From Microbacterium sp. 70-16 (GTDB lineage Bacteria > Actinomycetota > Actinomycetes > Actinomycetales > Microbacteriaceae): DNA of 64,000 bases. The translations under genes were made by a program, and so were the position numbers. This document shows positions 12,005 through 20,959 of the stretch, one piece after another; within the stretch, counting starts at the first letter, position 1; each line of letters starts with the position of its first letter. Under the pieces are notes generated by a model. The model saw nothing but the letters and a program-made list of their open reading frames with translations. It did no database searches and was not told where the DNA came from. Location of the stretch: NCBI RefSeq assembly GCF_001898315.1, contig NZ_MKTQ01000014.1:285087-349086 (forward strand), read 5' to 3'.

Positions 12005-12846
12005 CAGAGCCTCGCGTTGTGGATCGCCGTCACCAGGATCGCCCGGGCGCCGATCGCGTACAGGGCATCCATCACCTGGTTGACCGTGTTGCGGGGGGTC
12101 ATGACGCGCACCGCGACCCACTCGGGGTCGCGCAGCGGCGAGATCGTCGGCGACTCGATACCGGGGGCGATCGCGACCGCCTCGTCGACGAGCGCGGCCG
12201 GCAGGTCGTAGTCGATCAGCACGTAGCGCCGAGCCACCATGACGCCGCGCAGGCGCCGCAGCAGCGTCTCGGTGCCCGCCGCCTCGACCGGCGCGCCGAT
12301 CAGCACGGCCTCGGACTGCAGGATCACGGGGCCGAAGACGGCGAGCCCCGCCTGCTTGAGGGTCGTACCGGTCTCGACGACGTCGGCGATCGCGTCGGCG
12401 ACGCCGAGATCGATCGCCGACTCGACGGCGCCGTCCAGCGGCACGAGGTCGGCGGCCACACCGTGGCTATCGAGGAAGCTGTCGACCAGGCCCGGGTACG
12501 ACGTCGCGACGCGCACGCCGTCGAGGTCGGCCACTTCGGCGTACTGGTCGGGCCGCCCGGCGAACCGGAACGTCGAGCGGGCGAAGCCGAGCGCTTCGAT
12601 CTCGCGGGCGCCGGGCATCCGGGCATCCAGCAGCAGGTCACGGCCGGTGATGCCGACGTCGAGCGCACCCGAGCCGACGTAGGTGGCGATGTCCTTCGGA
12701 CGTAGGTAGAAGAACTCGACCTCGTTCACGGGGTCGATGACGTGCAGGTCTTTCGAGTCGCGGCGGCCGGTGTATCCGGCTTCCGCGAGCATCTCGGCGG
12801 AGGTGTCGGCGAGCGACCCCTTGTTCGGCACGGCGATGCGCAGCAT
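12004..12846 (-). CDS. hisG: ATP phosphoribosyltransferase, long form
   Basis: 280 aa, first enzyme of histidine synthesis. This is the long form, with two periplasmic-binding-like catalytic domains (about residues 1-205) and a C-terminal ACT-like domain (about 206-280) that normally binds histidine for feedback inhibition. The PRPP loop is visible as [15 protein letters not shown] (about 150-165). It follows hisE by 44 nt. Confidence 0.96.
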   Translation of the reverse strand: MLRIAVPNKGSLADTSAEMLAEAGYTGRRDSKDLHVIDPVNEVEFFYLRPKDIATYVGSGALDVGITGRDLLLDARMPGAREIEALGFARSTFRFAGRPDQYAEVADLDGVRVATSYPGLVDSFLDSHGVAADLVPLDGAVESAIDLGVADAIADVVETGTTLKQAGLAVFGPVILQSEAVLIGAPVEAAGTETLLRRLRGVMVARRYVLIDYDLPAALVDEAVAIAPGIESPTISPLRDPEWVAVRVMTPRNTVNQVMDALYAIGARAILVTAIHNARL

Positions 12847-12890
12847 GTGCGGTCTCTTTCGGTGGCTGAGCGGTCGGGGCGAAGGCGCGC

Positions 12891-13154
12891 TCAGAGATGT
12901 CGGTAGACGTCGGCGAGGGTCAGCCCCTTGGCGAGCATCAGCACCTGCAGGTGGTAGAGCAGCTGCGAGATCTCTTCGGCTGTCTCGTCATCCGACTGGT
13001 ACTCGGCCGCCATCCACACTTCGGCGGCCTCTTCGACGATCTTCTTGCCGATCGCGTGCACACCGCGGTCGAGTTGTGCGACCGTGCCGGAGCCTTCGGG
13101 GCGCGAGGCGGCGGTCGCGGTCAGCTCCGCGAACAGTCCGTCGAACGTCTTCAC
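12891..13154 (-). CDS. hisE: phosphoribosyl-ATP pyrophosphatase
   Basis: 87 aa from a GTG at 13154; an ATG one codon earlier is the alternative. The protein starts (M)[10 protein letters not shown] and carries [12 protein letters not shown], the acidic metal-binding segment of the MazG-like fold. It removes pyrophosphate from PR-ATP. TAGCCT lies 6 nt before the GTG, so the shorter start fits a leaderless mRNA, while the ATG would sit only 3 nt from the -10. First gene of the his-trp run. Confidence 0.93.
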   Translation of the reverse strand: MKTFDGLFAELTATAASRPEGSGTVAQLDRGVHAIGKKIVEEAAEVWMAAEYQSDDETAEEISQLLYHLQVLMLAKGLTLADVYRHL

Positions 13155-13160
13155 CATGAC

Positions 13161-13166
13161 AGGCTA
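13161..13166 (-). promoter_or_regulatory. -10 box of a leaderless hisE promoter
   Basis: TAGCCT on the minus strand followed by 6 nt and the GTG of hisE. This is the only clear promoter for hisE-hisG-hisF-hisI and the trp genes behind them. No recognisable -35. Confidence 0.5.
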
Positions 13167-13222
13167 CCGTGCCGCGCGGGATGCGCAGCGCGGGCTGCGC
13201 TCAGTGGCGCCGCAGTGGCGCC

Positions 13223-13885
13223 TCAGTGGCGGTGGTGAGCGGATGCCTCGGCGCGCAGCGCCGCGATCGCCTGCTCGGGGTCGCCCGCGCCGAAGACGGC
13301 AGACCCGGCGACGAACGTGTCGGCGCCCGCCTCGGCCGCCTGCGCGATCGTCGAGGCCGAGATGCCCCCGTCGACCTGCAGCCATACCTGGGACCCGCGG
13401 CGGCGTGCTTCATCGTGCAGCCGCGCGAGCTTGGGCATCTGGTCAGCCATGAAGGATTGGCCGCCGAACCCGGGTTCGACCGTCATCACGAGGATCTGGT
13501 CGAACTCGTCGAGCACGTCGAACAGGCCCTCCACCGGCGTCGCCGGCTTGACGGCCACACCCGCACGCGCGCCGATCTGCCGCAGCCGCCGCGCGAGGGC
13601 GACGGGCTCTGCGGCCGCTTCGAGGTGGAAGGTGACCGATGCCGCGCCGATCTCCGCATAGCCCGGCGCCCACCGGTCGGCGTCGGTGATCATGAGGTGC
13701 ACATCCAGCGGCACCGGGCTCGTGTCCTGGATCCGCTGCACCATCTGCGGGCCGAAGGTCAGGTTGGGCACGAAATGGTTGTCCATGACGTCCACGTGCA
13801 CGAAGTCCGCGGTCGCGATGCGGGCGAGATCCGCCTGCATGTTCACGAAGTCGGCAGACAGGATGCTGGGGTTGATGCGGGCCAC
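13223..13885 (-). CDS. rpe: ribulose-phosphate 3-epimerase
   Basis: 220 aa TIM barrel that interconverts ribulose 5-phosphate and xylulose 5-phosphate. It begins (M)ARINPSILSADF. Metal ligands are in HVDVMDNHFVPN (about residues 33-44), DVHLMI (about 65) and VDGGIS (about 175). The GTG start lies 6 nt after TAGGGT, again with no Shine-Dalgarno. It is 24 nt downstream of rsmB. Confidence 0.95.
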   Translation of the reverse strand: MARINPSILSADFVNMQADLARIATADFVHVDVMDNHFVPNLTFGPQMVQRIQDTSPVPLDVHLMITDADRWAPGYAEIGAASVTFHLEAAAEPVALARRLRQIGARAGVAVKPATPVEGLFDVLDEFDQILVMTVEPGFGGQSFMADQMPKLARLHDEARRRGSQVWLQVDGGISASTIAQAAEAGADTFVAGSAVFGAGDPEQAIAALRAEASAHHRH

Positions 13886-13891
13886 ACCCCC

Positions 13892-13897
13892 ACCCTA
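13892..13897 (-). promoter_or_regulatory. -10 box of a leaderless rpe promoter
   Basis: TAGGGT on the minus strand, then six bases (GGGGGT), then the GTG of rpe. It sits in the 24-nt gap after rsmB, giving rpe its own transcript. Confidence 0.5.
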
Positions 13898-13909
13898 TGC
13901 GGGCGGGTG

Positions 13910-15268
13910 TCAGCGGCGGCGCAGCAGCGAGATCGACATCGCGTCGGTGCCGTGACGGTGCGGCCACAGCTGCGCGCGTCCGCTGCCGTCGGCGAGGTCG
14001 ATGGGGTTCTGCGAGACGGATGCCACGACGGCGCGGGCATCCAGTTCTTCCACCTCGCCCGCGTGCGTGCGCAGCGCCTCGGAAACGATGCCCGCGGTCT
14101 CGGCCAGGTGCGGCGAGCAGGTCACGTACGCGACGACGCCGCCGGGCCCCAGCGCCGCGATCGCGGCTTCGAGCAATTCGGTCTGCAGGGCCGCGAGCGT
14201 CGGCACATCGGCGGGCTGCTTGCGCCAGCGCGCTTCGGGGCGGCGGCGCAGGGCACCGAGGCCCGTGCAGGGCGCGTCGACGAGAATCCGGTCATAGCGG
14301 CCGCGGCCGGCGCGCGTGCGGCCGTCCTCTTCCGACACGGGCACCTCGAGCGGGATGCCTGAGACCGAGTCGCGCACGAGGCCGGCGCGCGCCGGCGACA
14401 GCTCGTTGGCCTCGACGTGGGCACCGTGCGCGAGGGCTTCCGCGGCGAGCACGGCGGTCTTGCCCCCGGGGGCCGCACACAGGTCGAGCCACTGCTCCCC
14501 CGCCCGCACGGGCAGTGCACGCGTCAGCGCGAGCGCCGCGAGCTGCGATCCCTCATCCTGCACGCGGATGCGACCGCCGGATGCGACGACGAGGGACGCC
14601 GGATCGCCGCCGGCCGACCGGAACCCGATCGGCGAGAACGGCGTCGGCACCGCCTCGGCGGGCACGTCGGCAAGACCCGGCAGTGCGGTCAGCGTCACGC
14701 TGGGCGACGCGTTGTCGGCCTCGAGCAGCGCCGCGAGCTCGTCGGCGCGGTCTTCGGCGGCGAGGGCACGCCGGAAGGCGCGGATGACCCACACCGGGTG
14801 GGCATACCGCAGGCCCAACCGTTCGTCCTCGGAGCGCGCGGCGGCGTCGAGGCGCTCGAGCCACTCCTCCGCGGTCCGCTCGGAAACCCGCCGCAGGACG
14901 GCGTTCGCGAAGCCCGATGCCGGCTTACCCGCCGCCTGCCGCACTTGCCGCACGGTCTCGTTGACGGCGGCGTGCGAGGGCGTGCGCATCGACAGCAGCT
15001 GGTGGGTGCCGAGCCGCAGGGCGTCGAGGACGGCCGGATCGATGGCATCCGTGCCCCGTCGCGCGGCTTCGGCGATGATCGCGTCGTAGGTGCCTTCGCG
15101 GCGCAGCGTGCCATAGGTCAGCTCGGTGGCGAGACCCGCGTCGGCAGGCGACAGGCCGGCACGCGCGATCGCGCGCGGCAACAGGAGGTTGGCGTACGCA
15201 TCGGAGGTGTGCACGGCGCGCAGGGTGTCATAGGCGACCCAGCGCGCGGACTGGCCGGCGCCGCTCAC
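13910..15268 (-). CDS. rsmB: 16S rRNA m5C967 methyltransferase
   Basis: 452 aa. An N-terminal NusB-like RNA-binding domain (about residues 1-140) is followed by a SAM methyltransferase domain. SAM motif DLCAAPGGKT (about 253) and the two catalytic-cysteine motifs VDAPCTGLG and VTCSPH are intact. The GTG start has AGGAGG 6 nt upstream and overlaps the fmt stop by 4 nt (GTGA); longer starts lack conservation. Confidence 0.94.
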   Translation of the reverse strand: MSGAGQSARWVAYDTLRAVHTSDAYANLLLPRAIARAGLSPADAGLATELTYGTLRREGTYDAIIAEAARRGTDAIDPAVLDALRLGTHQLLSMRTPSHAAVNETVRQVRQAAGKPASGFANAVLRRVSERTAEEWLERLDAAARSEDERLGLRYAHPVWVIRAFRRALAAEDRADELAALLEADNASPSVTLTALPGLADVPAEAVPTPFSPIGFRSAGGDPASLVVASGGRIRVQDEGSQLAALALTRALPVRAGEQWLDLCAAPGGKTAVLAAEALAHGAHVEANELSPARAGLVRDSVSGIPLEVPVSEEDGRTRAGRGRYDRILVDAPCTGLGALRRRPEARWRKQPADVPTLAALQTELLEAAIAALGPGGVVAYVTCSPHLAETAGIVSEALRTHAGEVEELDARAVVASVSQNPIDLADGSGRAQLWPHRHGTDAMSISLLRRR

Positions 15269-16245
15269 GGGGAGCCTCCTGACAGGTCTGGCGGGCCCGG
15301 TAGGGCTGCCCGGTCCGGCAGGTCGGCGCGCGGCGCGTCGCCGCGCAGGCCGCGCCACCAGTCGGCGGCGTTCATGGCGCCCTTTCCAGCTGGTTGGACG
15401 GTCTTCAGCAGCACCGTGCCCTCGCCCGTGCCGACGACGACGTCACGGCTGTTCAGCGCGAACGCGCCGGGCTCGAGCGTGAGATCCGGTCCGCGCAGCG
15501 CCGCGAGCACCTTGAGGCGCTGGCCGTCGACCTGCACATGCGCGCCGGGCTCGGGCGTCGTGCCACGGAACCGGTCCAGCACGCGCTCGGCGGGGAGCGT
15601 CAGGTCGAGCGCGCCGTCGGCGAGCGTGAGCTTGGGCGCCAGGGTCGGCTCGCCGGCCTGCAGGATGGCCCGTGCGGTGCCGTCCCCGATCGCGGCGACG
15701 ACGTCGGTGAGAAGGGCCGCACCGCGGTCCGCCAGCGCGGTGAGGACCTCCCCCGCGGTGTCGCCACGCGGGACGTCGTAGCGCAGCTGCGCGAACACGT
15801 CGCCGGCATCCAGCGCGGGCACGAGCTGGAACACGGCTGCGCCCGTCGTGCGGTCGCCCGCGATGAGGGCGTGCTGGACGGGAGCCGCGCCGCGCCAGCG
15901 CGGAAGCAGCGAGAAGTGCAGGTTGATCCAGCCGTGGCCCGGCAGCGACAGCAGCGGCTCGCGGACGAGCCCGCCGTACGCGACGATCACGCCGAGGTCG
16001 GGGCGCAGTGCCGCGATCTGGTCGGTCGCGGCGGCGTCGAGGCGATCGGCCTTGATGACGGGCAGACCGAGCTCGGCAGCCGCCGCGGCGACCGGTGACT
16101 GCGTCAGGACGCGCTTGCGCCCGATCGGGGCATCCGTGCGCGTGACGACGCCGACCAGCTCGTGGCCGCCGTCGGACGCGGCGGACGCGAGCGCACGCAG
16201 CGACGGGACGGCGGGGTCGGGAGTCCCGGCGAAGACGATGCGCAT
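15265..16245 (-). CDS. fmt: methionyl-tRNA formyltransferase
   Basis: 326 aa. It formylates initiator Met-tRNA using 10-formyl-THF. The N-terminal domain has INLHFSLLPRWRGAAP with the catalytic His, and AYGGLV; the C-terminal OB-like domain follows from about residue 205. The start MRIVFAGTPDPAV is canonical and has GAGGA 5 nt upstream. An ATG ten codons earlier would overlap priA and is less likely. Confidence 0.96.
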   Translation of the reverse strand: MRIVFAGTPDPAVPSLRALASAASDGGHELVGVVTRTDAPIGRKRVLTQSPVAAAAAELGLPVIKADRLDAAATDQIAALRPDLGVIVAYGGLVREPLLSLPGHGWINLHFSLLPRWRGAAPVQHALIAGDRTTGAAVFQLVPALDAGDVFAQLRYDVPRGDTAGEVLTALADRGAALLTDVVAAIGDGTARAILQAGEPTLAPKLTLADGALDLTLPAERVLDRFRGTTPEPGAHVQVDGQRLKVLAALRGPDLTLEPGAFALNSRDVVVGTGEGTVLLKTVQPAGKGAMNAADWWRGLRGDAPRADLPDRAALPGPPDLSGGSP

Positions 16246-16271
16246 GGGAATCCTCGGGGCGTTCGAACGGG

Positions 16272-18260
16272 TCACAGATCGAGCTCGGGAACGTCGAGCC
16301 GCACCCTGAGTGTAGTCCGGGGCGCGAAGCGGTCTCCGCTCGAACCGCGCCGGCGGCGCCCGCGCAGGGCGTCCGCGACGACGGATGCCCGGAGGGTGTC
16401 GGCCACCGTCTTGCCCGCCGCGTACTCGAACCGCACGAGGGCACGCACGCCCTCGCCCTCGACCGGCACGGGTCCGAGGACGGCCGTGGGCTCCAGTCGC
16501 GGTAGCGCGCCGCGCAAGTCGGCGATCGCGTTCTGCACGCTGGCGGCGGTGCCCTCGACCGTCGCGACCCGCACGGCGGGCGGCATGTGCAGCGGCGCGC
16601 GGTCGGCAAGCTCAGCACGCGCGTACGCGGGCTGCGTCCACGTCGCGAGGGCCCGCGCGACGGGACCTGCCACCCCGACCAGGTGGACGGGTGCGCCGGG
16701 TGCTGCGAGGGCCGCGGCGTTGGACCACCAGCGCAGGCAGGACTCGCCGATCCGCAGCTGCTCGGCCAGCAGCATTCGGTCGCCGTCGAGCAGGATGATC
16801 GCGTGATAACCGCCCTCGGCGTGCGGTTCGGCGCCGCGCGTCGCGACGACGAGCGCGGGGCGGGCATCCACCGACACGACCGGATGGTCGCCGTCGGCGA
16901 GGATGACGCGCGTATTCGGGAACGCACGTCCGAGCTCATCGGCCGTCCGCTCACTGCCCGACGACGCCATCCGCAGTGTCGTGCTCTGGCAGTGCGGGCA
17001 CGCCCACGACGAGATCGTGCGCCCGCACCACGTGCAGTCGGGCGCGGCGCCCTGGCGGCGGGCGCGGAGAGGTCCCGTGCAGTGCGGGCACCGCGCGGGC
17101 GTGCGGCACTGGGCGCACACGAGCACGGGCGAGTAGCCAGGCCGCGAGACCTGTACGAGCACGGGGCCGTGCGCGAGCGCCTCGCGCGCCGCGGCGAAGG
17201 CCGCCGACGGCACCCGCTGACCGCGAGACTCGCCTTCACGCGTCGCCGACAGCACGACGGTCGGGCTCTGCCGACGGTGGGCGGGCACGTCGCGGACCCA
17301 GCCCAGCTGCACGAGCCGCTCGACGTCGGTCGTGCGGGTGTGACCGGCGAACACGAGCGCGGAGCCTTCGAGCTCTTGCCGCACGAGCGCCGCATCGCGG
17401 GCGTGCACGCCCGGGCTCAGCGGCTCGGACAGCAGCGGATCGCCGTCGTCCCACACCAGCACCGCACCCACGTCACGGGCCGGCGCATACACCGTCGAGC
17501 GGTTGCCGACGACGATCGCGGCGGGCCCGCCCAGCAGCCGCAGGTAGCCGGCGTAGCGCTCCGGGTTCGGCCGCCGCGCGTCATCCCGCAGCACGGCCTC
17601 TTCGGGCGCACGCGCCGCGAGCACGGCAAGCACCTGGTCTTGGTCGCGCTGATCGGGCACGACGATGAGCGTGCTGCGTCCGCGTGCGAGCGTGTCGATC
17701 GCGATGGCCGCGAGCAGCTCTGCCCACGCGCCGACGGGCAGGTCACGCGCGGGCCGCGGCGGCGCGTCGACGGCGATCCGCGTGCCGGCGGCGACCGCGT
17801 CGTCCAGCCCGGGGAACTCTGCGAGCACGGCGCGCGCCCAGTCGACCGCTGCCGGGTCGGGTGTGGTGGCGGATGCCTCGGCATCCCGCTCTGCCGCGAG
17901 CCAGGCCTTCTCGGCGCGCACCATCCGTTTCGGGATCGCGAGCCGCAGGATGTCGCTGGCCGACCCCGCGGCCCGGTCCGCCGCGCGACGCGCGAGCGCG
18001 TACAGCTCCGGCGTCAGGACGGCGACGGGTGACACCACGGCATCCAACTCGGACAGTGGCTTCGACGTCGCCTGCGCGTGCGTCGCATCGACCACCTCGA
18101 CGAGATACCCCTCGACGACGCGGCCCGCCGTGCGCAGCGGCACCTTCACGCGCACACCCGGCACCGCTTCGGCCTCTAGCCGCGCCGGGATGGCGTAGTC
18201 GAACAGCCGATCCAGCTGTGGCAGCGGCGAGTCGATCAGGACCCGCCCGACGAGCGGCAT
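16272..18260 (-). CDS. priA: primosomal protein N' (PriA), helicase-degenerate
   Basis: 662 aa. The N-terminal 3' DNA-binding domain starts MPLVGRVLIDSPLPQLDRLF. The eight zinc cysteines remain as CAQC, CPHC, CTWC and CPHC (about residues 381-425). The Walker A loop (GxTGSGKT in E. coli PriA) is missing: that region reads ELLAAIAIDTLARGRSTLIV. The DEEH box is replaced by WDDGD. It is therefore unlikely to hydrolyse ATP. As far as I know this is normal for actinobacterial PriA, which presumably acts as a loading platform in replication restart. It lies 13 nt downstream of metK. Confidence 0.93.
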   Translation of the reverse strand: MPLVGRVLIDSPLPQLDRLFDYAIPARLEAEAVPGVRVKVPLRTAGRVVEGYLVEVVDATHAQATSKPLSELDAVVSPVAVLTPELYALARRAADRAAGSASDILRLAIPKRMVRAEKAWLAAERDAEASATTPDPAAVDWARAVLAEFPGLDDAVAAGTRIAVDAPPRPARDLPVGAWAELLAAIAIDTLARGRSTLIVVPDQRDQDQVLAVLAARAPEEAVLRDDARRPNPERYAGYLRLLGGPAAIVVGNRSTVYAPARDVGAVLVWDDGDPLLSEPLSPGVHARDAALVRQELEGSALVFAGHTRTTDVERLVQLGWVRDVPAHRRQSPTVVLSATREGESRGQRVPSAAFAAAREALAHGPVLVQVSRPGYSPVLVCAQCRTPARCPHCTGPLRARRQGAAPDCTWCGRTISSWACPHCQSTTLRMASSGSERTADELGRAFPNTRVILADGDHPVVSVDARPALVVATRGAEPHAEGGYHAIILLDGDRMLLAEQLRIGESCLRWWSNAAALAAPGAPVHLVGVAGPVARALATWTQPAYARAELADRAPLHMPPAVRVATVEGTAASVQNAIADLRGALPRLEPTAVLGPVPVEGEGVRALVRFEYAAGKTVADTLRASVVADALRGRRRRGSSGDRFAPRTTLRVRLDVPELDL

Positions 18261-18273
18261 GATGCGAGCGGTG

Positions 18274-19464
18274 TCAGAGGCCGGCGGCGGCGCGGAGCGC
18301 GTCGACGCGGTCGGTGCGCTCCCACGTGAATTCGGGCAGCTCGCGACCGAAGTGGCCGTACGCGGCCGTCTGCGCGTAGATCGGGCGCAGCAGATCGAGC
18401 TCGTCGATGATCGCCTTCGGGCGCAGATCGAACACGTCACGGATCGTCTGTGTGATGACCTCGTCGGCGACGTGGCCCGTGCCGAATGTCTCGACGTACA
18501 GGCCCACGGGCTGCGCCTTGCCGATCGCGTACGCGACCTGCACCTCGAGGCGATCGGCGAGGCCCGCGGCGACCGCGTTCTTGGCGACCCAGCGCATCGC
18601 GTATGCGGCCGAGCGGTCGACCTTGGAGGGGTCTTTGCCGCTGAACGCACCGCCGCCGTGCCGGGATGCCCCGCCGTACGTGTCGATGATGATCTTGCGG
18701 CCGGTGAGCCCGGCGTCGCCCTTCGGCCCGCCCGTCACGAACGGTCCGGCCGGGTTGATGACGTAGCGGACGTCCGACACATCGAGCCCCGTAGTCTCGA
18801 GAATGGGGTCGATGACCTCGGCCCGCACCGCGGCGCGCAGCGCCGGAAGCGAGATATCGGGGTTGTGCTGCGTCGACAGGACCACTGTGTCGACGGTGCG
18901 CGGCACGGCGCCGTCGTACCCCAGCGTGACCTGGGTCTTGCCGTCGGGGCGCAGGAAGCCGAGCGCGCCCGAGCGCCGGGCATCCGTCAGGCGTTCGGCG
19001 AGGCGATGCGCCGTCCAGATCGCCATCGGCATCAGCTGCGGCGTCTCGGTCGTCGCGTAGCCGAACATGATGCCCTGGTCGCCGGCGCCGAGCGCGTCGA
19101 CGGGGTCTTCCGACCCGCCTTCGCGGTGCTCGATCGCCGTGTCGACGCCGGCGGCGATGTCACCGGACTGCTCACCGATCGACACCGTGACGCCGCACGA
19201 GTCGCCGTCGAAGCCCGTCTCGCTCGAGGTGTAGCCGATTCCGTTGACGACGCGACGCACGATGCCGGGGATGTCGACGTAGCCGTCGGTGCGGACCTCG
19301 CCGGCGACATGGACGAGCCCGGTCGTGACGAGCGTCTCGACCGCGACGCGGCTGTTCGGGTCTTCAGCGATGAGCGCGTCGAGGATCGAGTCGGAGATCT
19401 GGTCACAGATCTTGTCGGGATGCCCCTCGGTGACGGACTCAGAGGTAAACAGACGCAGACTCAT
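18274..19464 (-). CDS. metK: S-adenosylmethionine synthetase
   Basis: 396 aa. It makes SAM from methionine and ATP. Signature motifs are [16 protein letters not shown] (about residues 13-28), [13 protein letters not shown] (about 120) and [16 protein letters not shown] (about 270). The start [14 protein letters not shown] has GGAG upstream. Two strong hairpins lie between rpoZ and this gene, so read-through from rpoZ may be limited. No SAM riboswitch was recognised in the 120-nt gap. Confidence 0.97.
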   Translation of the reverse strand: MSLRLFTSESVTEGHPDKICDQISDSILDALIAEDPNSRVAVETLVTTGLVHVAGEVRTDGYVDIPGIVRRVVNGIGYTSSETGFDGDSCGVTVSIGEQSGDIAAGVDTAIEHREGGSEDPVDALGAGDQGIMFGYATTETPQLMPMAIWTAHRLAERLTDARRSGALGFLRPDGKTQVTLGYDGAVPRTVDTVVLSTQHNPDISLPALRAAVRAEVIDPILETTGLDVSDVRYVINPAGPFVTGGPKGDAGLTGRKIIIDTYGGASRHGGGAFSGKDPSKVDRSAAYAMRWVAKNAVAAGLADRLEVQVAYAIGKAQPVGLYVETFGTGHVADEVITQTIRDVFDLRPKAIIDELDLLRPIYAQTAAYGHFGRELPEFTWERTDRVDALRAAAGL

Positions 19465-19500
19465 CGGACGCTCCTGAAGGTTCGGTGGTGACGCAGACAA

Positions 19501-19543
19501 TCATGCCCGCCCTGTCCGACATCGGCGGAAGGGGCGGGCATGA
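19501..19543 (-). terminator. second hairpin between rpoZ and metK
   Basis: Perfect 12-bp inverted repeat, TCATGCCCGCCC at 19501-19512 against 19532-19543, with a 19-nt loop. It touches the hairpin at 19544-19579. The minus-strand sequence after it is GATTGTCTG, a weak T-rich tail. It could be a terminator or a metK leader structure. Confidence 0.45.
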
Positions 19544-19579
19544 GGATGCCACGGAGCGTCACACGGCTCCGTGGCATCC
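19544..19579 (-). terminator. rpoZ terminator-like hairpin built from GGATGCC
   Basis: Perfect 14-bp arms (GGATGCCACGGAGC at 19544-19557 and its complement at 19566-19579) around an 8-nt loop, 6 nt past the rpoZ stop. No U-tract follows, as is common for actinobacterial intrinsic terminators. The arms begin with the over-represented word GGATGCC/GGCATCC. Confidence 0.65.
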
Positions 19580-19584
19580 GAAGA

Positions 19585-19839
19585 TCACTCGGCGTGACGC
19601 AGGCGCAGCTTGTCCTCGTGGATCTCGTGCAGCGCGATCGTCAGCGGCTTGTCCTCGACGCTTGAGTCGACGAGCGGGCCGACGTTGTCGAAGAGGTTGC
19701 CCTCGTGCAGGTCGGAGTAGTAGTCGTTGATCTGGCGCGCGCGCTTGGACGCGTAGATGACGAGCTGGTACTTCGAGTCGACCTTCTCGAGCAGTGCGTC
19801 GATGGGCGGGTCGATGATGCCCTTGTCGCGGTTTACCAT
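19585..19839 (-). CDS. rpoZ: RNA polymerase omega subunit
   Basis: 84 aa. It starts [20 protein letters not shown], with the omega motif [10 protein letters not shown] at about residue 31. Omega helps fold and assemble the beta' subunit. AGGAGG lies 5 nt before the ATG. It is 223 nt from gmk and has its own promoter (19917-19925) and a strong 3' hairpin. Confidence 0.95.
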   Translation of the reverse strand: MVNRDKGIIDPPIDALLEKVDSKYQLVIYASKRARQINDYYSDLHEGNLFDNVGPLVDSSVEDKPLTIALHEIHEDKLRLRHAE

Positions 19840-19896
19840 GCGGACCTCCTGGGTCTGGCGGTGGGGAAAGTCGGATGCCGGCGCCTCGAGCAGCGA

Positions 19897-19912
19897 GGAT
19901 GCCATGGCATCC
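19897..19912. repeat. perfect 16-bp palindrome GGATGCCATGGCATCC
   Basis: Two head-to-head copies of GGATGCC joined by AT. It lies directly downstream of the rpoZ -10 box, at the expected transcription start, so it could form a 5' hairpin or a protein-binding site. Confidence 0.6.
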
Positions 19913-19916
19913 GACC

Positions 19917-19925
19917 ATTCTATCA
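19917..19925 (-). promoter_or_regulatory. extended -10 promoter of rpoZ
   Basis: TGATAGAAT on the minus strand is an extended -10 (TGnTAnnnT). It predicts a transcript starting near 19910 with a 5' leader of about 70 nt before the rpoZ ATG. No good -35, as expected for an extended -10. Confidence 0.55.
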
Positions 19926-19952
19926 GCGCGCGAGCCCCTCCTCCCACGACGC

Positions 19953-20028
19953 AACTGCAAGGTCCGGGGCGCGACACGCCGGGCATCCGCCCGCCTCCAC
20001 GGCGCGTCTCGGGCGAAGCCTTGCAGTT
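19953..20028. repeat. 10-bp inverted repeat in the gmk-rpoZ gap
   Basis: AACTGCAAGG at 19953-19962 and its complement at 20019-20028, with a 56-nt GC-rich loop. It is just past the gmk stop and upstream of the rpoZ promoter. Could be a gmk terminator or an RNA structure. Confidence 0.4.
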
Positions 20029-20062
20029 CGGTTCCGCGAGCGGGCGGCGCGGCGCGGCGCCG

Positions 20063-20959
20063 TCAGCGGGCGAGCGCGGCGACCTCGCCCGCGGCGCGGG
20101 CGACCTCGTCGTTGACGACGCGGTAGTCGAACTCGCCCTGCGAGGCAAGCTCGCCCTTGGCGGTCTTGAGGCGGCGCGCACGCTCTTCGGCATCCTCCGT
20201 GCCGCGCCCCACGAGGCGCTGCACGAGCTCATCCCAGCTCGGCGGCAGCAGGAACACGAGCGTCGCGTCGGGCGCTGCGGCGCGCACCTGACGAGCGCCC
20301 TGCAGGTCGATCTCGAGCAGGACCGTCCGTCCTTCGGCGAGAGCCTTCTCGATCGGCGCCTTCGGCGTGCCGTAGCGGTAGCGGTTGTGCACCGTCGCAT
20401 ACTCGAGCAGCTCGCCGTCGGCGACGAGCCGGTCGAACTCGGCGTCGTCGACGAAGTAGTAGTGCTCACCGTGGACTTCACCCGGTCGCGGGCTGCGCGT
20501 CGTGGCAGACACCGACAGCAGGATGTCGGGGTGGTGGTCGCGGATGTGCGCCGCGACGGTGCCCTTGCCGACCGCAGTCGGCCCCGCCAGCACCACGAGC
20601 CGGCTGCGCCCCGCGCGCGCGACAGGCTGCGGGAAGCGGGTGTCGAGCCACTGCGCGAGGGCCGTGCGCTGGCGCGCGCCCAGCCCGCCGAGACGCTTGA
20701 CCGGCGAGATCTCGAGGTCGGCGAGGATGCGGTCACGCTTGCCTTCGCCGATCGCGGGCAGCGCGGTCAGGAACTCCGTGATCCGCATCGCCCCGGCCGG
20801 AGACTCGGGGTTATCGAGCGCGCGCTGCAGCAGCTGCTGCGGCGTGATGACGCGCATCGCGACATCGTGCTTGAGCGCGGCACGCTCGCGTCGCGCGGCG
20901 ACGGCGCGACGGGAGGCTGCGGCGCGGTCGACCTCGGGTGGGCGTCGCGAATCAGGCAT
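20063..20959 (-). CDS. gmk: fusion of actinobacterial integration host factor and guanylate kinase
   Basis: 298 aa, about 100 longer than ordinary guanylate kinase. Residues 1 to about 110 resemble mIHF, the actinobacterial nucleoid protein: [20 protein letters not shown] and [14 protein letters not shown] match its helix-two-turn-helix and the RGLGDRQR motif. Guanylate kinase begins near residue 118, with P-loop GPTAVGKGT and the GMP-binding segment [13 protein letters not shown]. In many actinobacteria ihf and gmk are neighbouring genes. The ATG overlaps the pyrF stop by 8 nt; a GTG 3 codons earlier is possible. Confidence 0.93.
   Translation of the reverse strand: MPDSRRPPEVDRAAASRRAVAARRERAALKHDVAMRVITPQQLLQRALDNPESPAGAMRITEFLTALPAIGEGKRDRILADLEISPVKRLGGLGARQRTALAQWLDTRFPQPVARAGRSRLVVLAGPTAVGKGTVAAHIRDHHPDILLSVSATTRSPRPGEVHGEHYYFVDDAEFDRLVADGELLEYATVHNRYRYGTPKAPIEKALAEGRTVLLEIDLQGARQVRAAAPDATLVFLLPPSWDELVQRLVGRGTEDAEERARRLKTAKGELASQGEFDYRVVNDEVARAAGEVAALAR

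Noticed and set aside
16272..18260. priA as a pseudogene because of missing helicase motifs
   Set aside because: The frame is open over the full length, the zinc site is intact, and the same degeneracy is expected in actinobacterial PriA.
19465..19584. SAM riboswitch upstream of metK
   Set aside because: The two hairpins are simple perfect stems; no conserved SAM-binding core was recognised.
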